DNA of 64,000 nt from Dyella solisilvae (GCF_003351225.1 NZ_QQSY01000001.1:62001-126000); one strand, 5' to 3'; shown: positions 17,526 through 26,721, counted from the stretch's first letter. The notes: generated from the letters alone by a model not told the origin. Made by a program: numbers and translations.

Positions 17526-18086
17526 TTACAGGACGAGCGGCCTGCCGCTGCACAGCCTCAGCAGTTTGCGTCTGAGATCGTCTTGTGTCTCCGGCTGATC
17601 CAGCGAGCCCCACACGACGTGATCGCGATCCGGACGGGGCCAGGCGTCGGCCTGAGCGCCCCGTTCCAACGCCAGCCACCCATCGGCTACGTGTGGCCGT
17701 TTGCGCTCCAGCCAAAGGCGGATGCAGGCATGGCGGGTGGCGAGGTCGGAGTCATAGTCGCTCCAGACGGAGGTCGATAATTCGGGCAGGTACATGCCGT
17801 CGATGACACGTCGAGCCACCGCGTCGGGCAATTGCGCGCGCAGGCCGTCCAGTGGTGCAAAGCGCGCATTCTGGTTGGAGACCACGATCTCTACGTTGTC
17901 CATGTGCGGTGCCAGCAGTGCCTGCAACAGCGGTCCCAACGGGAGCATCCATGGGGTGGTCATGCGCTCAGTCGACACTGAGCCACGCCCGAATCGCACC
18001 TGGGCGGGACCAAGCACGCCGTCGTATTCAAGGAAAAGCACGACTTTCTGTGCCAACATCGGATTGCCTGCTTGTGCGATGGGCAT
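17526..18086 (-). CDS. HAD-like domain protein with Asp-to-Glu at motif I
   Basis: A 186-aa protein resembling the small HAD domain found in Swiss-Army-Knife RNA-repair and related accessory proteins. Motif I reads VVLFLEYDGVLGP where the family has DxDGVL, so the nucleophilic Asp is Glu. Motif II is IVVSNQN (Ser), and an acidic DxxD pair (SDYDSD) and WGSLDQPETQDDL lie later. Start uncertain: MPIAQAGNPMLAQ gives no good SD and the internal Met may be used. It sits between the two ParS/MbcA-like proteins. Activity as a phosphatase is doubtful with the Glu substitution. Confidence 0.55.
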   Translation of the reverse strand: MPIAQAGNPMLAQKVVLFLEYDGVLGPAQVRFGRGSVSTERMTTPWMLPLGPLLQALLAPHMDNVEIVVSNQNARFAPLDGLRAQLPDAVARRVIDGMYLPELSTSVWSDYDSDLATRHACIRLWLERKRPHVADGWLALERGAQADAWPRPDRDHVVWGSLDQPETQDDLRRKLLRLCSGRPLVL

Positions 18087-18276
18087 GAGGCAGCATAACG
18101 TCCCTTCCCTCGCCGGTCATGTAGTCATCGACGCACGCCCGACCTGCTCATCCCGGGTCGCCGTCGTGGAGTCGCCACTCACGGCGCCATGGGGATTGGT
18201 CCCGCCAAGCGTTGGCCACGGACGATGCCAGACGTAACAGCTCATGCCGATACCGCGCCATCGTCGACGATGGTTC

Positions 18277-19122
18277 TCACCAGGACGATGGCGGCGGATC
18301 GAAGTCTTCGCGCGCCACGCGAACAGCCGCCTGGGGCTGGCTATCGAGGTAGTCGGCGGGCGCGCCACCCGCGAGGTCCCGGCGTCGTTCAAAAAGCCAC
18401 GCAATCACGTCCCATGCACTGGTATCCGGCGGAATGATCGCCAGCAGCTGCGCCATGACCGGCCTGGGCGATCCGATCCTCGGGTTGAATTGGATCGAGG
18501 GGTACAGGCACACCCCGTCGATCGTCACGGCAACGAGCTCGCGCGATGCCCGCATCTGCGCCGCGGTCTGTCGATTGTTCGCCGCCTCGAGCAAGGCATT
18601 CGCCTGCTGTTCGGTGAGCCATACGTGGTTGCCGAGCAACTGTGCGCGCCGACGGGCGCCCCCTTGGGCGCTTGCGATCCCCTGCGTCAGGCGTCCGCCG
18701 TCGTCGGCGAACATGCGTCGGACTCGCGCACGAGGGGCGTCGGGTGTCGTGCGGGGCGGCGTTCGGCCAGCGCGCGCGGTGGAGGGACTTGTCGTGATGT
18801 CCGGCCCGTCCGTGGCCCCCTGAAAAAAACTGTCCCAGGTGCTCTTGGATCGCGGTGGCCGGGGGTACCGAGCGAGGGCTGCGGCGACCGCCGGCGGCGC
18901 AAGCAAGCCCAGCTGCGCGAGGACGGACAGCAGTGCACCTGTCGGCATGGTGAGGTGGCCGGTCTCAATCTGCACCAGCGTCCGATAGCCGATGCGCGCA
19001 CGCTTGGCGAGTTGAAACGGCGTGGCGCCCCGAGCGGCACGCGCGTCGCGGACGAGAAGGCCCAGCTGTTCGGCCGCGCGACGAATGTGGGAAGTCGCAA
19101 GCGCTTTGGTCATGGACCTCAT
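18277..19122 (-). CDS. XRE-family regulator with C-terminal ParS/MbcA-like domain
   Basis: A 281-aa DNA-binding protein. The start was chosen for a GAGGAGG Shine-Dalgarno 5 nt upstream of MRSMTKALATSH. The HTH covers residues about 20-75 (LVRDARAARGATPFQLAKRA, then GYRTLVQIETGH). A proline/arginine-rich linker follows, then residues about 175-270 show the same ParS/MbcA-like pattern as the 167-aa protein downstream (YPSIQFNPR, MAQLLAIIPPDTSAWDVIAWL, LAGGAPADYL). Such proteins often autoregulate an operon and bind a toxin. It lies between the KfrA-like and HAD-like genes. Confidence 0.65.
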   Translation of the reverse strand: MRSMTKALATSHIRRAAEQLGLLVRDARAARGATPFQLAKRARIGYRTLVQIETGHLTMPTGALLSVLAQLGLLAPPAVAAALARYPRPPRSKSTWDSFFQGATDGPDITTSPSTARAGRTPPRTTPDAPRARVRRMFADDGGRLTQGIASAQGGARRRAQLLGNHVWLTEQQANALLEAANNRQTAAQMRASRELVAVTIDGVCLYPSIQFNPRIGSPRPVMAQLLAIIPPDTSAWDVIAWLFERRRDLAGGAPADYLDSQPQAAVRVAREDFDPPPSSW

Positions 19123-19398
19123 GAAGGCCTCCTCAAACGTAGCGGCCATCGCGTGCCAAGTGTCCGGCGGCGCCCTGAAGTCTAGGCACGCGCCGCGCGC
19201 CTGTCTGTAGTCAACGACGCACATCCGCCGCGCCACCGACCGCCATGCCACATGAGGCGCGTCGCCGTGCGACACGGTGGCGATGCCCGGGCGAGCGATG
19301 GACCCGTCTTAATCGTGAGTCGGCCGGGTTCTCGTGGAGGTCAAAACCCCTCAAAAACAGCCCTATTTCACCTTTTCATAGGTGGCGAATAATGGCGC

Positions 19399-20331
19399 TT
19401 ACTTGCTATTTGAGGTCTTGCGCTTGCTGGCGGGTTTCTTTGAACTCTCACGTTTAGATGCAACTTTCCGTGCAAGGGACTTGCTTGCCGTTTGCTTCGC
19501 GGTTGTGGTTGTGCGGGCTGCGGAAAGCGCTTTTTCCAGGGCGGCGATTTGGCCCGTCTGGCGGGCGACGTCCTGTTCTAGGTGACGAACCTGTTCGTTA
19601 GCGGAGTCACGATGCCGCTGCATCGCGGAGGCCGCATCTCGCTGCGCTCGCTCGGCAGCATCGGTTCGTTGCCGCCATTGGGTGGCGTCCTGCCGCGCGC
19701 GATCGACTTCTTGATGAGCACGGTCTTCGACGGCGCGAATGTGTGCCTCCTGGCGCTCACGTTCGGTCCGTAGCGCACTCTGGTTGTCGTCCAACTGAGC
19801 CCGAAGGGTCTGGATCTGTCCCGCTAGTTGGTCACGCTGGTCTTGCAGGCGATCACGCTGCAAGACCAGGTCGGCCCGCAGTGCATGACTGTCCTGCAAT
19901 TGGCCATCCAGTGTGCGACAGGCATGCTCGGCCAGGTCCCGGGCGGTCTGCGCCTGGGCGATGCCGATTTCGGCCGCCTGGAGGCGGGCTTCCCAGTGTT
20001 CGCGCTCCCGCGCCAGTTGGGCCTGAGCCGTCGACAGGGCGGCGCGTTCGCTGGCGAGGCGGCCCTCCAGTACACGCTCGGCGTGGCCGGCGGCGAGGCG
20101 CCACAGCTCGAGCATCGCCTGCCCTACCGCTTCAGGCACTTCCGGCAGGGCGCTCAGTTGCCGCAAGCGCTCGCCAAGCTGGCTGCGCCACGTGTCGAGC
20201 ATGCGCGTGATCGTGTTGGGCGAGCCAGTGCCCAGCGCGGCGCGCACTTTCTCCACCGTCGGGTTCTCGCCGATCGCCAGGATGGCGTCTGACGCTTTAT
20301 TGACCTCGTCTTGGGTGATGCCGCGCGCCAT
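19399..20331 (-). CDS. kfrA: KfrA-like coiled-coil DNA-binding protein
   Basis: KfrA proteins of plasmids and integrative elements combine an N-terminal HTH with a long alpha-helical tail and repress their own gene. Residues 1-50 (MARGITQDEVNKASDAILA, VEKVRAALGTGSPNTITRML) match the KfrA N-terminal domain. Residues about 85-280 are an uninterrupted Gln/Arg/Glu/Ala coiled coil. The last 35 residues are Lys/Ser/Thr-rich, like a histone tail. The ATG has GAGGAG 7 nt upstream. A palindromic motif lies 46-66 bp upstream of the start. This supports a plasmid- or ICE-like origin of the accessory set. Confidence 0.8.
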   Translation of the reverse strand: MARGITQDEVNKASDAILAIGENPTVEKVRAALGTGSPNTITRMLDTWRSQLGERLRQLSALPEVPEAVGQAMLELWRLAAGHAERVLEGRLASERAALSTAQAQLAREREHWEARLQAAEIGIAQAQTARDLAEHACRTLDGQLQDSHALRADLVLQRDRLQDQRDQLAGQIQTLRAQLDDNQSALRTERERQEAHIRAVEDRAHQEVDRARQDATQWRQRTDAAERAQRDAASAMQRHRDSANEQVRHLEQDVARQTGQIAALEKALSAARTTTTAKQTASKSLARKVASKRESSKKPASKRKTSNSK

Positions 20332-20376
20332 AACAAGTCTCCTCGATCCGCGCCCTGCCCGCTTGGTTTCGTACTC

Positions 20377-20397
20377 GCGATAAGTGATGATAATCGC
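20377..20397. promoter_or_regulatory. Candidate KfrA operator: 21-bp inverted repeat GCGATAA-N7-TAATCGC
   Basis: An inverted repeat with 6 of 7 arm positions paired and a 7-bp spacer, 46 bp upstream of the kfrA start codon, where an autorepressor would act. Near-identical 21-bp motifs stand in other gaps (8367, 22377, 26451), so it could also be a dispersed repeat or a recombinase core site. Confidence 0.5.
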
Positions 20398-20496
20398 CCT
20401 GCCCTTCAGCATCGCGGGGCGGAGTGCGAGCCTGGCCCTTCGTGTCGCCTACCAATCTTTGCGTGATCGAGCCGGCAGGCCGGTCGCCATGGGAGG

Positions 20497-21960
20497 TTAC
20501 TCAATCGGAATTCGGCGAATCTTGAAGCCGGTCAGGCCGAGCAGCAAGGTACAGATGGGCGCGGCAATGTTGAACAGCGCGAAAGGCATGTACGCCAGTG
20601 TCGATACGCCAAGCACAGCCGCCATGTACGCGCCGCACGAATTCCACGGCACCAGGGGGGATGTCACGATGCCGGCATCACCCACCGACCGTGACAGGTT
20701 TTCGGGCGCCAATCCGCGTCTGGCGAATTCTGACTTGAACAAGCGGCTCGGCAGCAAGAGTGCGATGTATTGGTCGCCAGCGACGATGTTGAGCCCTATC
20801 GCGGTTGCTACGACGGTGAAGAATAGCCGCCCCATGGTCTTGGCGCGCAGCAGTACCGGCGTGACCAATTTGCCGAGCATGCCGAAGTCGTCGACCAGAA
20901 TGCCGAAGGTCACAGCTCCGATGATCAGCCAGATGGTCAGCAGCATGCTATCCATGCCGCCGCGGGAGAGCAGCTCGTCCACCTGAGGGATGCCCGAGTT
21001 CGCCTTGAAACCGTTGGCCATGGCCAGCCAGATCCCCTTGATGGCGACAATGGGGGCAGCCGTGTCGGGTTCGCCAATGAAACGGGCGATCGCTTGCGGT
21101 TGCATGAAAGCAGCCATCGCGCCAGCGAGCAGCGCTGAACTCATGATTGCCAATGCCGCGGGTACTCGGCGAATCGAAAGGCCGAGCAGGAACACCAGTG
21201 GAACCAGGTTCCAGATGCTGATGTGAAACAGTGAGTCGAGCCTGGCGAGCTCGGCATTCGTCATGGCGCTGTCAAAGCTTCCGCCACGACGAAGACCGAA
21301 CACCGCAAAGGCAACCAAGGCAACAAGGCCGGCTGGAATCGTGGTCCACATTTGCGAGCGGATATGCACGTACAGATCAACGCCGGCCAACTGTGCGGCG
21401 AGCACTGTGCTTTCGGACAGGGGCGAGACTTTGTCGCCGACGTAGGCGCCGGAAATGATCGCGCCTGCGGTGATCGCTGGCGACAGGCCCGTCATGTGGG
21501 CCAGACCGATCAGGCCGACTCCCACGGTGCCGGCGGTGGTCCAGGAACTGCCGATACTCAGGGAGGTACAGGCGCACACCAGAAAGGTGATCGGATAGAA
21601 CCATCCCGGAGTAATCAACTTGATGCCGTAATAGACGAGGGTGGGAATCGTGCCGGACATGTTCCAGGTGCCGATCAGCGCGCCCACGGCCAGCAGGATA
21701 AAGATCGCACCAACTACGGTCGCAATGCCCTTGCGGCCAGACTCCGCGATTTCCTCCCAGACATGCCCATTCTTCAGGATGATGACAACGGCGACCATCG
21801 TGCTGAGGATGATCCCAACTTGCAGCGGGCCATCGACCGCGTTGAGGCCAAACAGCGCCACGGATGCGCCAACCAGGCCGATGAGCACCAATAGCGGGAT
21901 GATGGCATCCAGGTAAGAAGGCGGCTTCGCCTTGCGGGGGGCTGGGTGCGCGTCGTTCAT
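20497..21960 (-). CDS. nhaC: Na+/H+ antiporter NhaC
   Basis: An inner-membrane antiporter of 487 aa that exports Na+ in exchange for protons. About 11-12 hydrophobic helices run the length. Diagnostic NhaC stretches include TWNMSGTIPTLVYYGI, SIGSSWTTAGTVGVGL and GAYVGDKVSPLSESTVLAA, and the second half repeats the pattern (WLIIGAVTFGILVDDFGML, GLNIVAGDQYIALLLP, PLVPWNSCGAYMA). It starts at MNDAHPAPRK. It lies upstream (minus-strand sense) of the accessory KfrA set but appears to be an ordinary chromosomal gene. Confidence 0.93.
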   Translation of the reverse strand: MNDAHPAPRKAKPPSYLDAIIPLLVLIGLVGASVALFGLNAVDGPLQVGIILSTMVAVVIILKNGHVWEEIAESGRKGIATVVGAIFILLAVGALIGTWNMSGTIPTLVYYGIKLITPGWFYPITFLVCACTSLSIGSSWTTAGTVGVGLIGLAHMTGLSPAITAGAIISGAYVGDKVSPLSESTVLAAQLAGVDLYVHIRSQMWTTIPAGLVALVAFAVFGLRRGGSFDSAMTNAELARLDSLFHISIWNLVPLVFLLGLSIRRVPAALAIMSSALLAGAMAAFMQPQAIARFIGEPDTAAPIVAIKGIWLAMANGFKANSGIPQVDELLSRGGMDSMLLTIWLIIGAVTFGILVDDFGMLGKLVTPVLLRAKTMGRLFFTVVATAIGLNIVAGDQYIALLLPSRLFKSEFARRGLAPENLSRSVGDAGIVTSPLVPWNSCGAYMAAVLGVSTLAYMPFALFNIAAPICTLLLGLTGFKIRRIPIE

Positions 21961-22723
21961 GAATGCCTCGGCGGACCGCGTGGGTGGCTGATGGCGCTGT
22001 TGCTGTTTGTGGTTCTTACAATCGCCTGGGCCGGCAGGAAATCATCGATGAGTCGTCCCGCTCATAGTATGGCTCCATCCAGCGAGTGAACGCGTGAGTG
22101 GTCCCCGCGGCACGTGCCAAACCGTCGAGATGAAAACCCTCGTCATCGACGCTTTGCACACCAACTTCCTGTCCATGCAAGGGATCACTGCATGGTTCGT
22201 CAATGGGGCGCTCCCTCCCCCTGATTTACCGGTAGCAAATCCTTGGCCTTGATGACCTTCAGGATTTGGGGAGGGGCTTTCACCTGGTCGATGGTTTCCC
22301 ATGCCTCAGGCCAGAACTTACCTCGGACCCAGGTAATCACGCCCTATTCCGGACAATGCTTCAGCGACCGGCACCCGCGATAACCGCCCCTAATCGCCCT
22401 GCCTTCACTTTCGAAATTGGCTAGAGGCGGCCATTGGAAAGATGGTTTCAGTGGCCATCCTTTTGTAGAGACCAGTTCGGCTCGGATTGCCTTCGGTCAG
22501 GCGCACCCAGTCATTTACGTCGCTGAGTCTTTGGGCAAGGGGGCACTCAACTGGCTACGACATCGATAAGCAACCTAAACTGGCGGTTGCTACTGTTCTA
22601 GGCAGAGAGTCCTCAACGTCCCTGTCAGGAATCCTCGGAAACTCCGCTAGTAATTGAATTTACTGGATTATGGGGCTTAGGGAATTTGCATCAAATGCGC
22701 CCTTTTTCTGAGCGTTTCCGAAT
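21961..22723. other. Intergenic gap with dispersed motif and a 46-codon minus-strand frame
   Basis: About 760 bp without a full gene. It holds a dispersed-motif copy at 22377-22397. A 46-aa minus-strand frame at 22200-22340 (GTG start, ITWVRGKFWPEAWETIDQ...) has a natural amino-acid mix and may be a gene fragment, but nothing supports it further. Confidence 0.35.
22377..22397 (+). repeat. Dispersed 21-bp inverted-repeat motif, copy 2
   Basis: GCGATAA-N7-TAATCGC with both arms identical to the copy upstream of kfrA. It is followed by CCTGCCTTCA, matching CCTGCCCTTCA after the kfrA copy, and preceded by CGGCACCC as at 8367. Confidence 0.5.
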
Positions 22724-23671
22724 TCAAGGAGGATCGCCATCGGGTCGCAAGTGCATACCGTCTTCGGCAAACACCAGCGCGCCCTTGTAGTGCGCGCGAA
22801 TCGACGCCTCGACGCTTGCCCGTTGTTGATCGATCGACGGCGACAAGTGAGTGAGCAGCAGCTTTTTCGTTTCGCTGTCGGCGGCCGCCTCGCCAATCGT
22901 CTTGGGCGGCGTGTGCAACGTATACAGCACAGGTCTTGAGCCCGGCGGATCCAGCACGACGCAGTTGAAGACCAGCAAACTGGTGTGTCGCGCAATTCGG
23001 CGAAGATTGTCGATACCGTTGGCGTCGATGTCGCCGCTGAACGTGATGCTTTGGTGGCCATAGTCGATGCGATAGATGACGGCGGGCGCATCGCCGTGAT
23101 GGCCGGCTATCGCGCTGATGGCCAGGCCGTGATCCGTATAAATCACTTTCGGTACCTTGGATGCGTTCGCGGATGCGTCGATATCCGTAGTGCGGAGTGT
23201 CATCGGCGCCGCGAAGTCCTTCAAATAACTGTACGCACCCTCAGAACCAAACAGCAGGTCGATGAAACGGCTGGTCGATGGAAAGGTGGCCTCCCCTTCT
23301 CCGCCGCGGTGTCCCGTGGGCCCGAAGACCTGTATCTCGGCAGGGCCATTGCCTGAAACGGCGCGCGCCTTGAACAATCCCGGCAATTCGCCGGTGTGAT
23401 CGATATGCAGATGCGTTAGAAGCACGATGTTGATCTTGGCGATGGACGTCTTTGCCTCGCCAAGCCGCACAAAGGTTCCTGGACCCGCATCGACCAAAAT
23501 ACGGGGCTCGCCATCGACCAGCACGACATATCCTGCGCCGGCGCGGCCGGTCGCTCCGGGACCGCCGGACCCTAGCACAAGCAGGTCCAGGGGCGATCCG
23601 GCCAACACTGCGTTGCTGCTGACGGCAGCAGTGAACAGCCAAAAAACGGCATAAAGCGGCAGCTTCAACAT
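22724..23671 (-). CDS. Exported metallo-beta-lactamase-fold hydrolase
   Basis: A 315-aa protein with an N-terminal signal peptide (MLKLPLYAVFWLFTAAVSSNAVLA), so periplasmic. The MBL metal site is visible as LLTHLHIDHTGELPGL (HxHxDH), with further ligands at GHHGD, FSGDID and a late LLTHLSP histidine. The overall layout is like ribonuclease Z/arylsulfatase-type MBL proteins (GSGGPG near the mature N-terminus). The substrate is not predictable. No obvious operon partner. Confidence 0.82.
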   Translation of the reverse strand: MLKLPLYAVFWLFTAAVSSNAVLAGSPLDLLVLGSGGPGATGRAGAGYVVLVDGEPRILVDAGPGTFVRLGEAKTSIAKINIVLLTHLHIDHTGELPGLFKARAVSGNGPAEIQVFGPTGHRGGEGEATFPSTSRFIDLLFGSEGAYSYLKDFAAPMTLRTTDIDASANASKVPKVIYTDHGLAISAIAGHHGDAPAVIYRIDYGHQSITFSGDIDANGIDNLRRIARHTSLLVFNCVVLDPPGSRPVLYTLHTPPKTIGEAAADSETKKLLLTHLSPSIDQQRASVEASIRAHYKGALVFAEDGMHLRPDGDPP

Positions 23672-23824
23672 TGGTGGCCCTGCCTCTTCAATGGATGAAG
23701 TGTGCTCCTAAGTCTGATGATCTAGTAGCCCACGGTCGATAGCCCCGGGGGCCAAGTTGCAAAATTTGTGGCGGCCTCTCCCCGCTCGGAAAGCGTCGAC
23801 AAGCCAGGGCTGCCACGATTAAGG

Positions 23825-24685
23825 TCAGGCGGCGGGAACCGGCGGAATCGGCCCTGCGTTGAAATCAGCGGAAATGCTGACCTCCCGCCAACGCTCGGCC
23901 TCATTGGCGCGATGGCCTTCCACCATGGCGTAGTAGTCGCGAGCGCTACTGCCGATGAGAAGGTGCGCGGGGATATGCTCGGCCTCTGCCAGCCGCAGCA
24001 TTATCTGCGCGATGCGCGCTGGATCGATGGGCTCGTTGCCCCACAGGCCTTCCATCGACTTGATGGCGGCTCCAACAGAGGGCTCGTAATCCTGCATTAC
24101 CGCCGGACGCTGTTGAGTCGCGCGAGTGCCCCATTTGGTTCGAATGGCGGCGGGCTCCAGCGCCACTACCTTCACTCCGAAAGGCGCGGTCTCTTGCGCC
24201 AAGCTCTCGGTGAATCCACTGACCGCCCACTTGGCCGCGTGATACGACGCCGAACCGGCGGTGGCCAGGCGCCCACCCACGGAGGATATCTGCATGATCG
24301 TTCCACTGCGCTGCGTACGCATGGTTGGCAGTGCGGCGCGTGTCAGGTTGACCACGCCATAAAAGACTGTGTCCACCAGCGTTTTGAAATCCGCCGAACT
24401 CGTTTCCTCAAAGGGGCGAACATCGCCGTAGCCGGCGTTGTTCACCAGAACATCAAGGCGCCCAAAGTGCTCTACGGCCATAGCAACGGCGTCTTGCGCT
24501 TGAGCTTCATTCGTGACGTCGAGATGCGTCGTGAGGAAGTGCTCACCGTATTCAGCGCACAACTCTGTGAGCGGACCAGTGTTGCGCGCGGTGGCAAGCA
24601 CCTTGTGGCCGGCCGCGCAGGCTGCCTCGACGATGTCGCGGCCAAGGCCGCTTGCGCTTCCAGTTACGAGCCAAACTTTAGACAT
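23825..24685 (-). CDS. SDR-family oxidoreductase
   Basis: A classical short-chain dehydrogenase of 286 aa. NAD(P) motif TGSASGLG (residues 7-14), NNAGYGD, catalytic Ser in ISSVGGRLATAG and YHAAK (Tyr/Lys). The long C-terminal extension after the active site and the VWLVTGSASG start resemble SDRs of the YdfG/retinol-dehydrogenase-like oxidoreductase type. Apparently monocistronic. Substrate unknown. Confidence 0.88.
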   Translation of the reverse strand: MSKVWLVTGSASGLGRDIVEAACAAGHKVLATARNTGPLTELCAEYGEHFLTTHLDVTNEAQAQDAVAMAVEHFGRLDVLVNNAGYGDVRPFEETSSADFKTLVDTVFYGVVNLTRAALPTMRTQRSGTIMQISSVGGRLATAGSASYHAAKWAVSGFTESLAQETAPFGVKVVALEPAAIRTKWGTRATQQRPAVMQDYEPSVGAAIKSMEGLWGNEPIDPARIAQIMLRLAEAEHIPAHLLIGSSARDYYAMVEGHRANEAERWREVSISADFNAGPIPPVPAA

Positions 24686-24811
24686 AACAGTACTCCCATG
24701 CAGGACTCACTAAGCGGCACTACACGGATGCGTGTTGGTGCATTCGTGCATGCAGAAATCTGCCTGTATGACCTTCCCGAGAAGTTCGGCCAAGGTCTAA
24801 GGCGATAAGTT

Positions 24812-24982
24812 TTACCAGCGACCCGCGCCGGTGAAGTTTGACGTCTGGGTCTTAGGTGCGGATATTTGGGCGCTGGCCGTGATCAAGGCGCTGGGCCAGT
24901 AGGTCAGGAGTGCCGACCCCAGGGCAGCCATGCCGATGGCGATCAGAAGGAAACTCACGGCTTTTCTTGCCTTGAAGATCAT
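24812..24982 (-). CDS. Small single-span membrane or exported protein, 56 aa
   Basis: A short frame beginning MIFKARKAVSFLLIAIGMAA: a basic N-terminus, one hydrophobic helix (residues about 9-28) and a polar tail ending FTGAGRW. Codon choice is GC-rich at third positions, like real genes here. The Shine-Dalgarno is weak. It lies alone between an SDR and a divergent hydrolase. Function unknown. Confidence 0.45.
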   Translation of the reverse strand: MIFKARKAVSFLLIAIGMAALGSALLTYWPSALITASAQISAPKTQTSNFTGAGRW

Positions 24983-25279
24983 GGATGACGACGCCCAAAT
25001 GCATCGCCTCGACGGCTATTAGGCGTGACGCTGTTGTCCCGGACGTGTCCGCGTTAGGGGCTTTCTGTATCTGTTTGTATCAAGCGACCGCATCGCACCA
25101 CGCCTGCGCCCGGCGGCTTTTGTATCCAAGCGTATCCAGCCCCGCTCGCTACACATTGCGATGCAGTTTGACGCGCCCCGGGACACGAGCGGGATACGTA
25201 GCCGCGGTTTCCTATGCACCACCGGCCGCGGCCTCACATCCACGTGAGGCGGCCATCAGACCCATCAAGGAGACCCATC

Positions 25280-26323
25280 ATGTCCATCCTCACTGGCGGC
25301 CGTAACAGGCAGACGCACAGGGCGATCGCCGCCACCTTTGCCCTGAGCCTCGCCTGTCTTGTTTCGGGTGCCCAAGCCGAAGAAACGCCGGTGCAGCCGC
25401 CCCTGTCGCCTGCGGTATCGCATGACCCCTGGGGGGCGCTGAAGCATGTACATGCCGGCGTGCTGGACGTTGCTTATGCAGAGATGGGGCCGGCCGACGG
25501 TCCGGTCGTGATTCTTCTGCACGGATGGCCCTATGACATTCACAGCTATGAAAGAGTCGCGCCAACGCTAGCAGCGAGAGGCTATCGGGTGCTTGTGCCC
25601 TATGCGCGTGGGTACGGTGAGACCCAATTCCTCTCGGCAAGCGCCATGCGAAATGCCGAACCAGCCGCCCTGGCCGAAGATGTTATCGACTTCATGGATG
25701 TGCTTCATATCAAGCGTGCAGTGTTTGGCGGCTTTGACTGGGGCGCGCGCTCAGCGGATATCGTCGCGGCGTTGTGGCCAGAGCGAGTGAAGGCGCTGGT
25801 GGCTGTGAGCGGTTACCTCATCGGGAGCCAGGAATCTGGCAACACGCCGCTCCCTCCCAAGGCTGAGTTGCAATGGTGGTACCAGTACTACTTCGCCACC
25901 GAACGTGGCCGCGTCGGCTATGACAAAAACCGCAGTGATTTCGCCAAGCAGATTTGGCAACTGGCCTCACCCAAATGGAATTTCGACGATGCCACCTTCG
26001 AACGCAGTGCAGCCGCGCTGAGCAATCCTGACCAGGTTGCCATCACCATCCACAACTACCGCTGGCGGCTGGATCTGGCCCAGGGTGAAGCGAAATACGC
26101 TCCACTCGAGAACCGGTTGGCTCAACTCCCGACTATCACGGTGCCGACGATCACCCTGGAGGGCGATGCCAATGGGGCCCCGCATCCGCAGCCGGAAGCC
26201 TACGCCAAGAAATTCACAGGCAAGTACCAGTTCCGTTTGATCACTGGCGGCATTGGTCACAACTTGCCGGAAGAAGCGCCGCAGGCCTTCGTTCAGGCGG
26301 TGATTGATGCCGATCACCTCTAG
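25280..26323 (+). CDS. Exported alpha/beta hydrolase, epoxide-hydrolase/dehalogenase type
   Basis: A 347-aa protein starting MSILTGGRNRQTHRA with AAGGAG 9 nt upstream and a signal peptide ending near SGAQA. The fold markers are ILLHGWPYDIHSYERVAP (oxyanion HGxP), FGGFDWGARSADIVA (nucleophile-elbow Asp, as in epoxide hydrolases) and GGIGHNLPEEAP (catalytic His). The cap domain lies between residues about 170 and 270. The Asp nucleophile argues for hydrolysis of an epoxide or haloalkane rather than an ester. Substrate unknown. Confidence 0.82.
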   Translation: MSILTGGRNRQTHRAIAATFALSLACLVSGAQAEETPVQPPLSPAVSHDPWGALKHVHAGVLDVAYAEMGPADGPVVILLHGWPYDIHSYERVAPTLAARGYRVLVPYARGYGETQFLSASAMRNAEPAALAEDVIDFMDVLHIKRAVFGGFDWGARSADIVAALWPERVKALVAVSGYLIGSQESGNTPLPPKAELQWWYQYYFATERGRVGYDKNRSDFAKQIWQLASPKWNFDDATFERSAAALSNPDQVAITIHNYRWRLDLAQGEAKYAPLENRLAQLPTITVPTITLEGDANGAPHPQPEAYAKKFTGKYQFRLITGGIGHNLPEEAPQAFVQAVIDADHL

Positions 26324-26721
26324 ATTGGTCGCGTGAGTCCACGCATCCCAAAAGGAGTCACAGGCTGCGTTGCAGCTCAAGACATGGCCCGGAGTCAAAT
26401 TCGCCAGTTTCGCCCTGCCCGCGATAGATCGAGGGCGCTCTTCCCTGCCCTCGATAGCTGCCCCTAATCGCCTTGCCCAGGCGTCGGCTTTCGGCCGATG
26501 CCTGACATTGCCTAACTGCAACCCAAATCCGCCGAGAAGAATTGCTCGAAACCGGCGACTGGACGGATGGCGCCTGCCGTCGAACCAGGCACTGCACATC
26601 ACGACTATCTTCACCCATGGCCCTTCGCGTATCCGCGGTGACATGCGCGATGGCTCAATACATCAAGCGACACACGCAAACCTCTCGCGCCCTGATAGCT
26701 CCGTGAGCGTTGCGCAGGCCC
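26324..26721. other. Convergent gap between two hydrolase genes, with dispersed motif
   Basis: About 400 bp, no supported gene. It contains a dispersed-motif copy at 26451-26471 and, just before it, a partial CCCTGCCCGCGATAGA half-copy at about 26414-26429. Confidence 0.35.
26451..26471 (+). repeat. Dispersed 21-bp inverted-repeat motif, copy 3
   Basis: TCGATAG-N7-TAATCGC followed by CTTGCC. The right arm is identical to the kfrA copy; the spacer CTGCCCC resembles that of the copy at 22377 (CCGCCCC). Confidence 0.45.

Noticed and set aside
18244-19185. 313-codon plus-strand frame
   Set aside because: Antisense to the XRE gene, which has an HTH and a strong Shine-Dalgarno.
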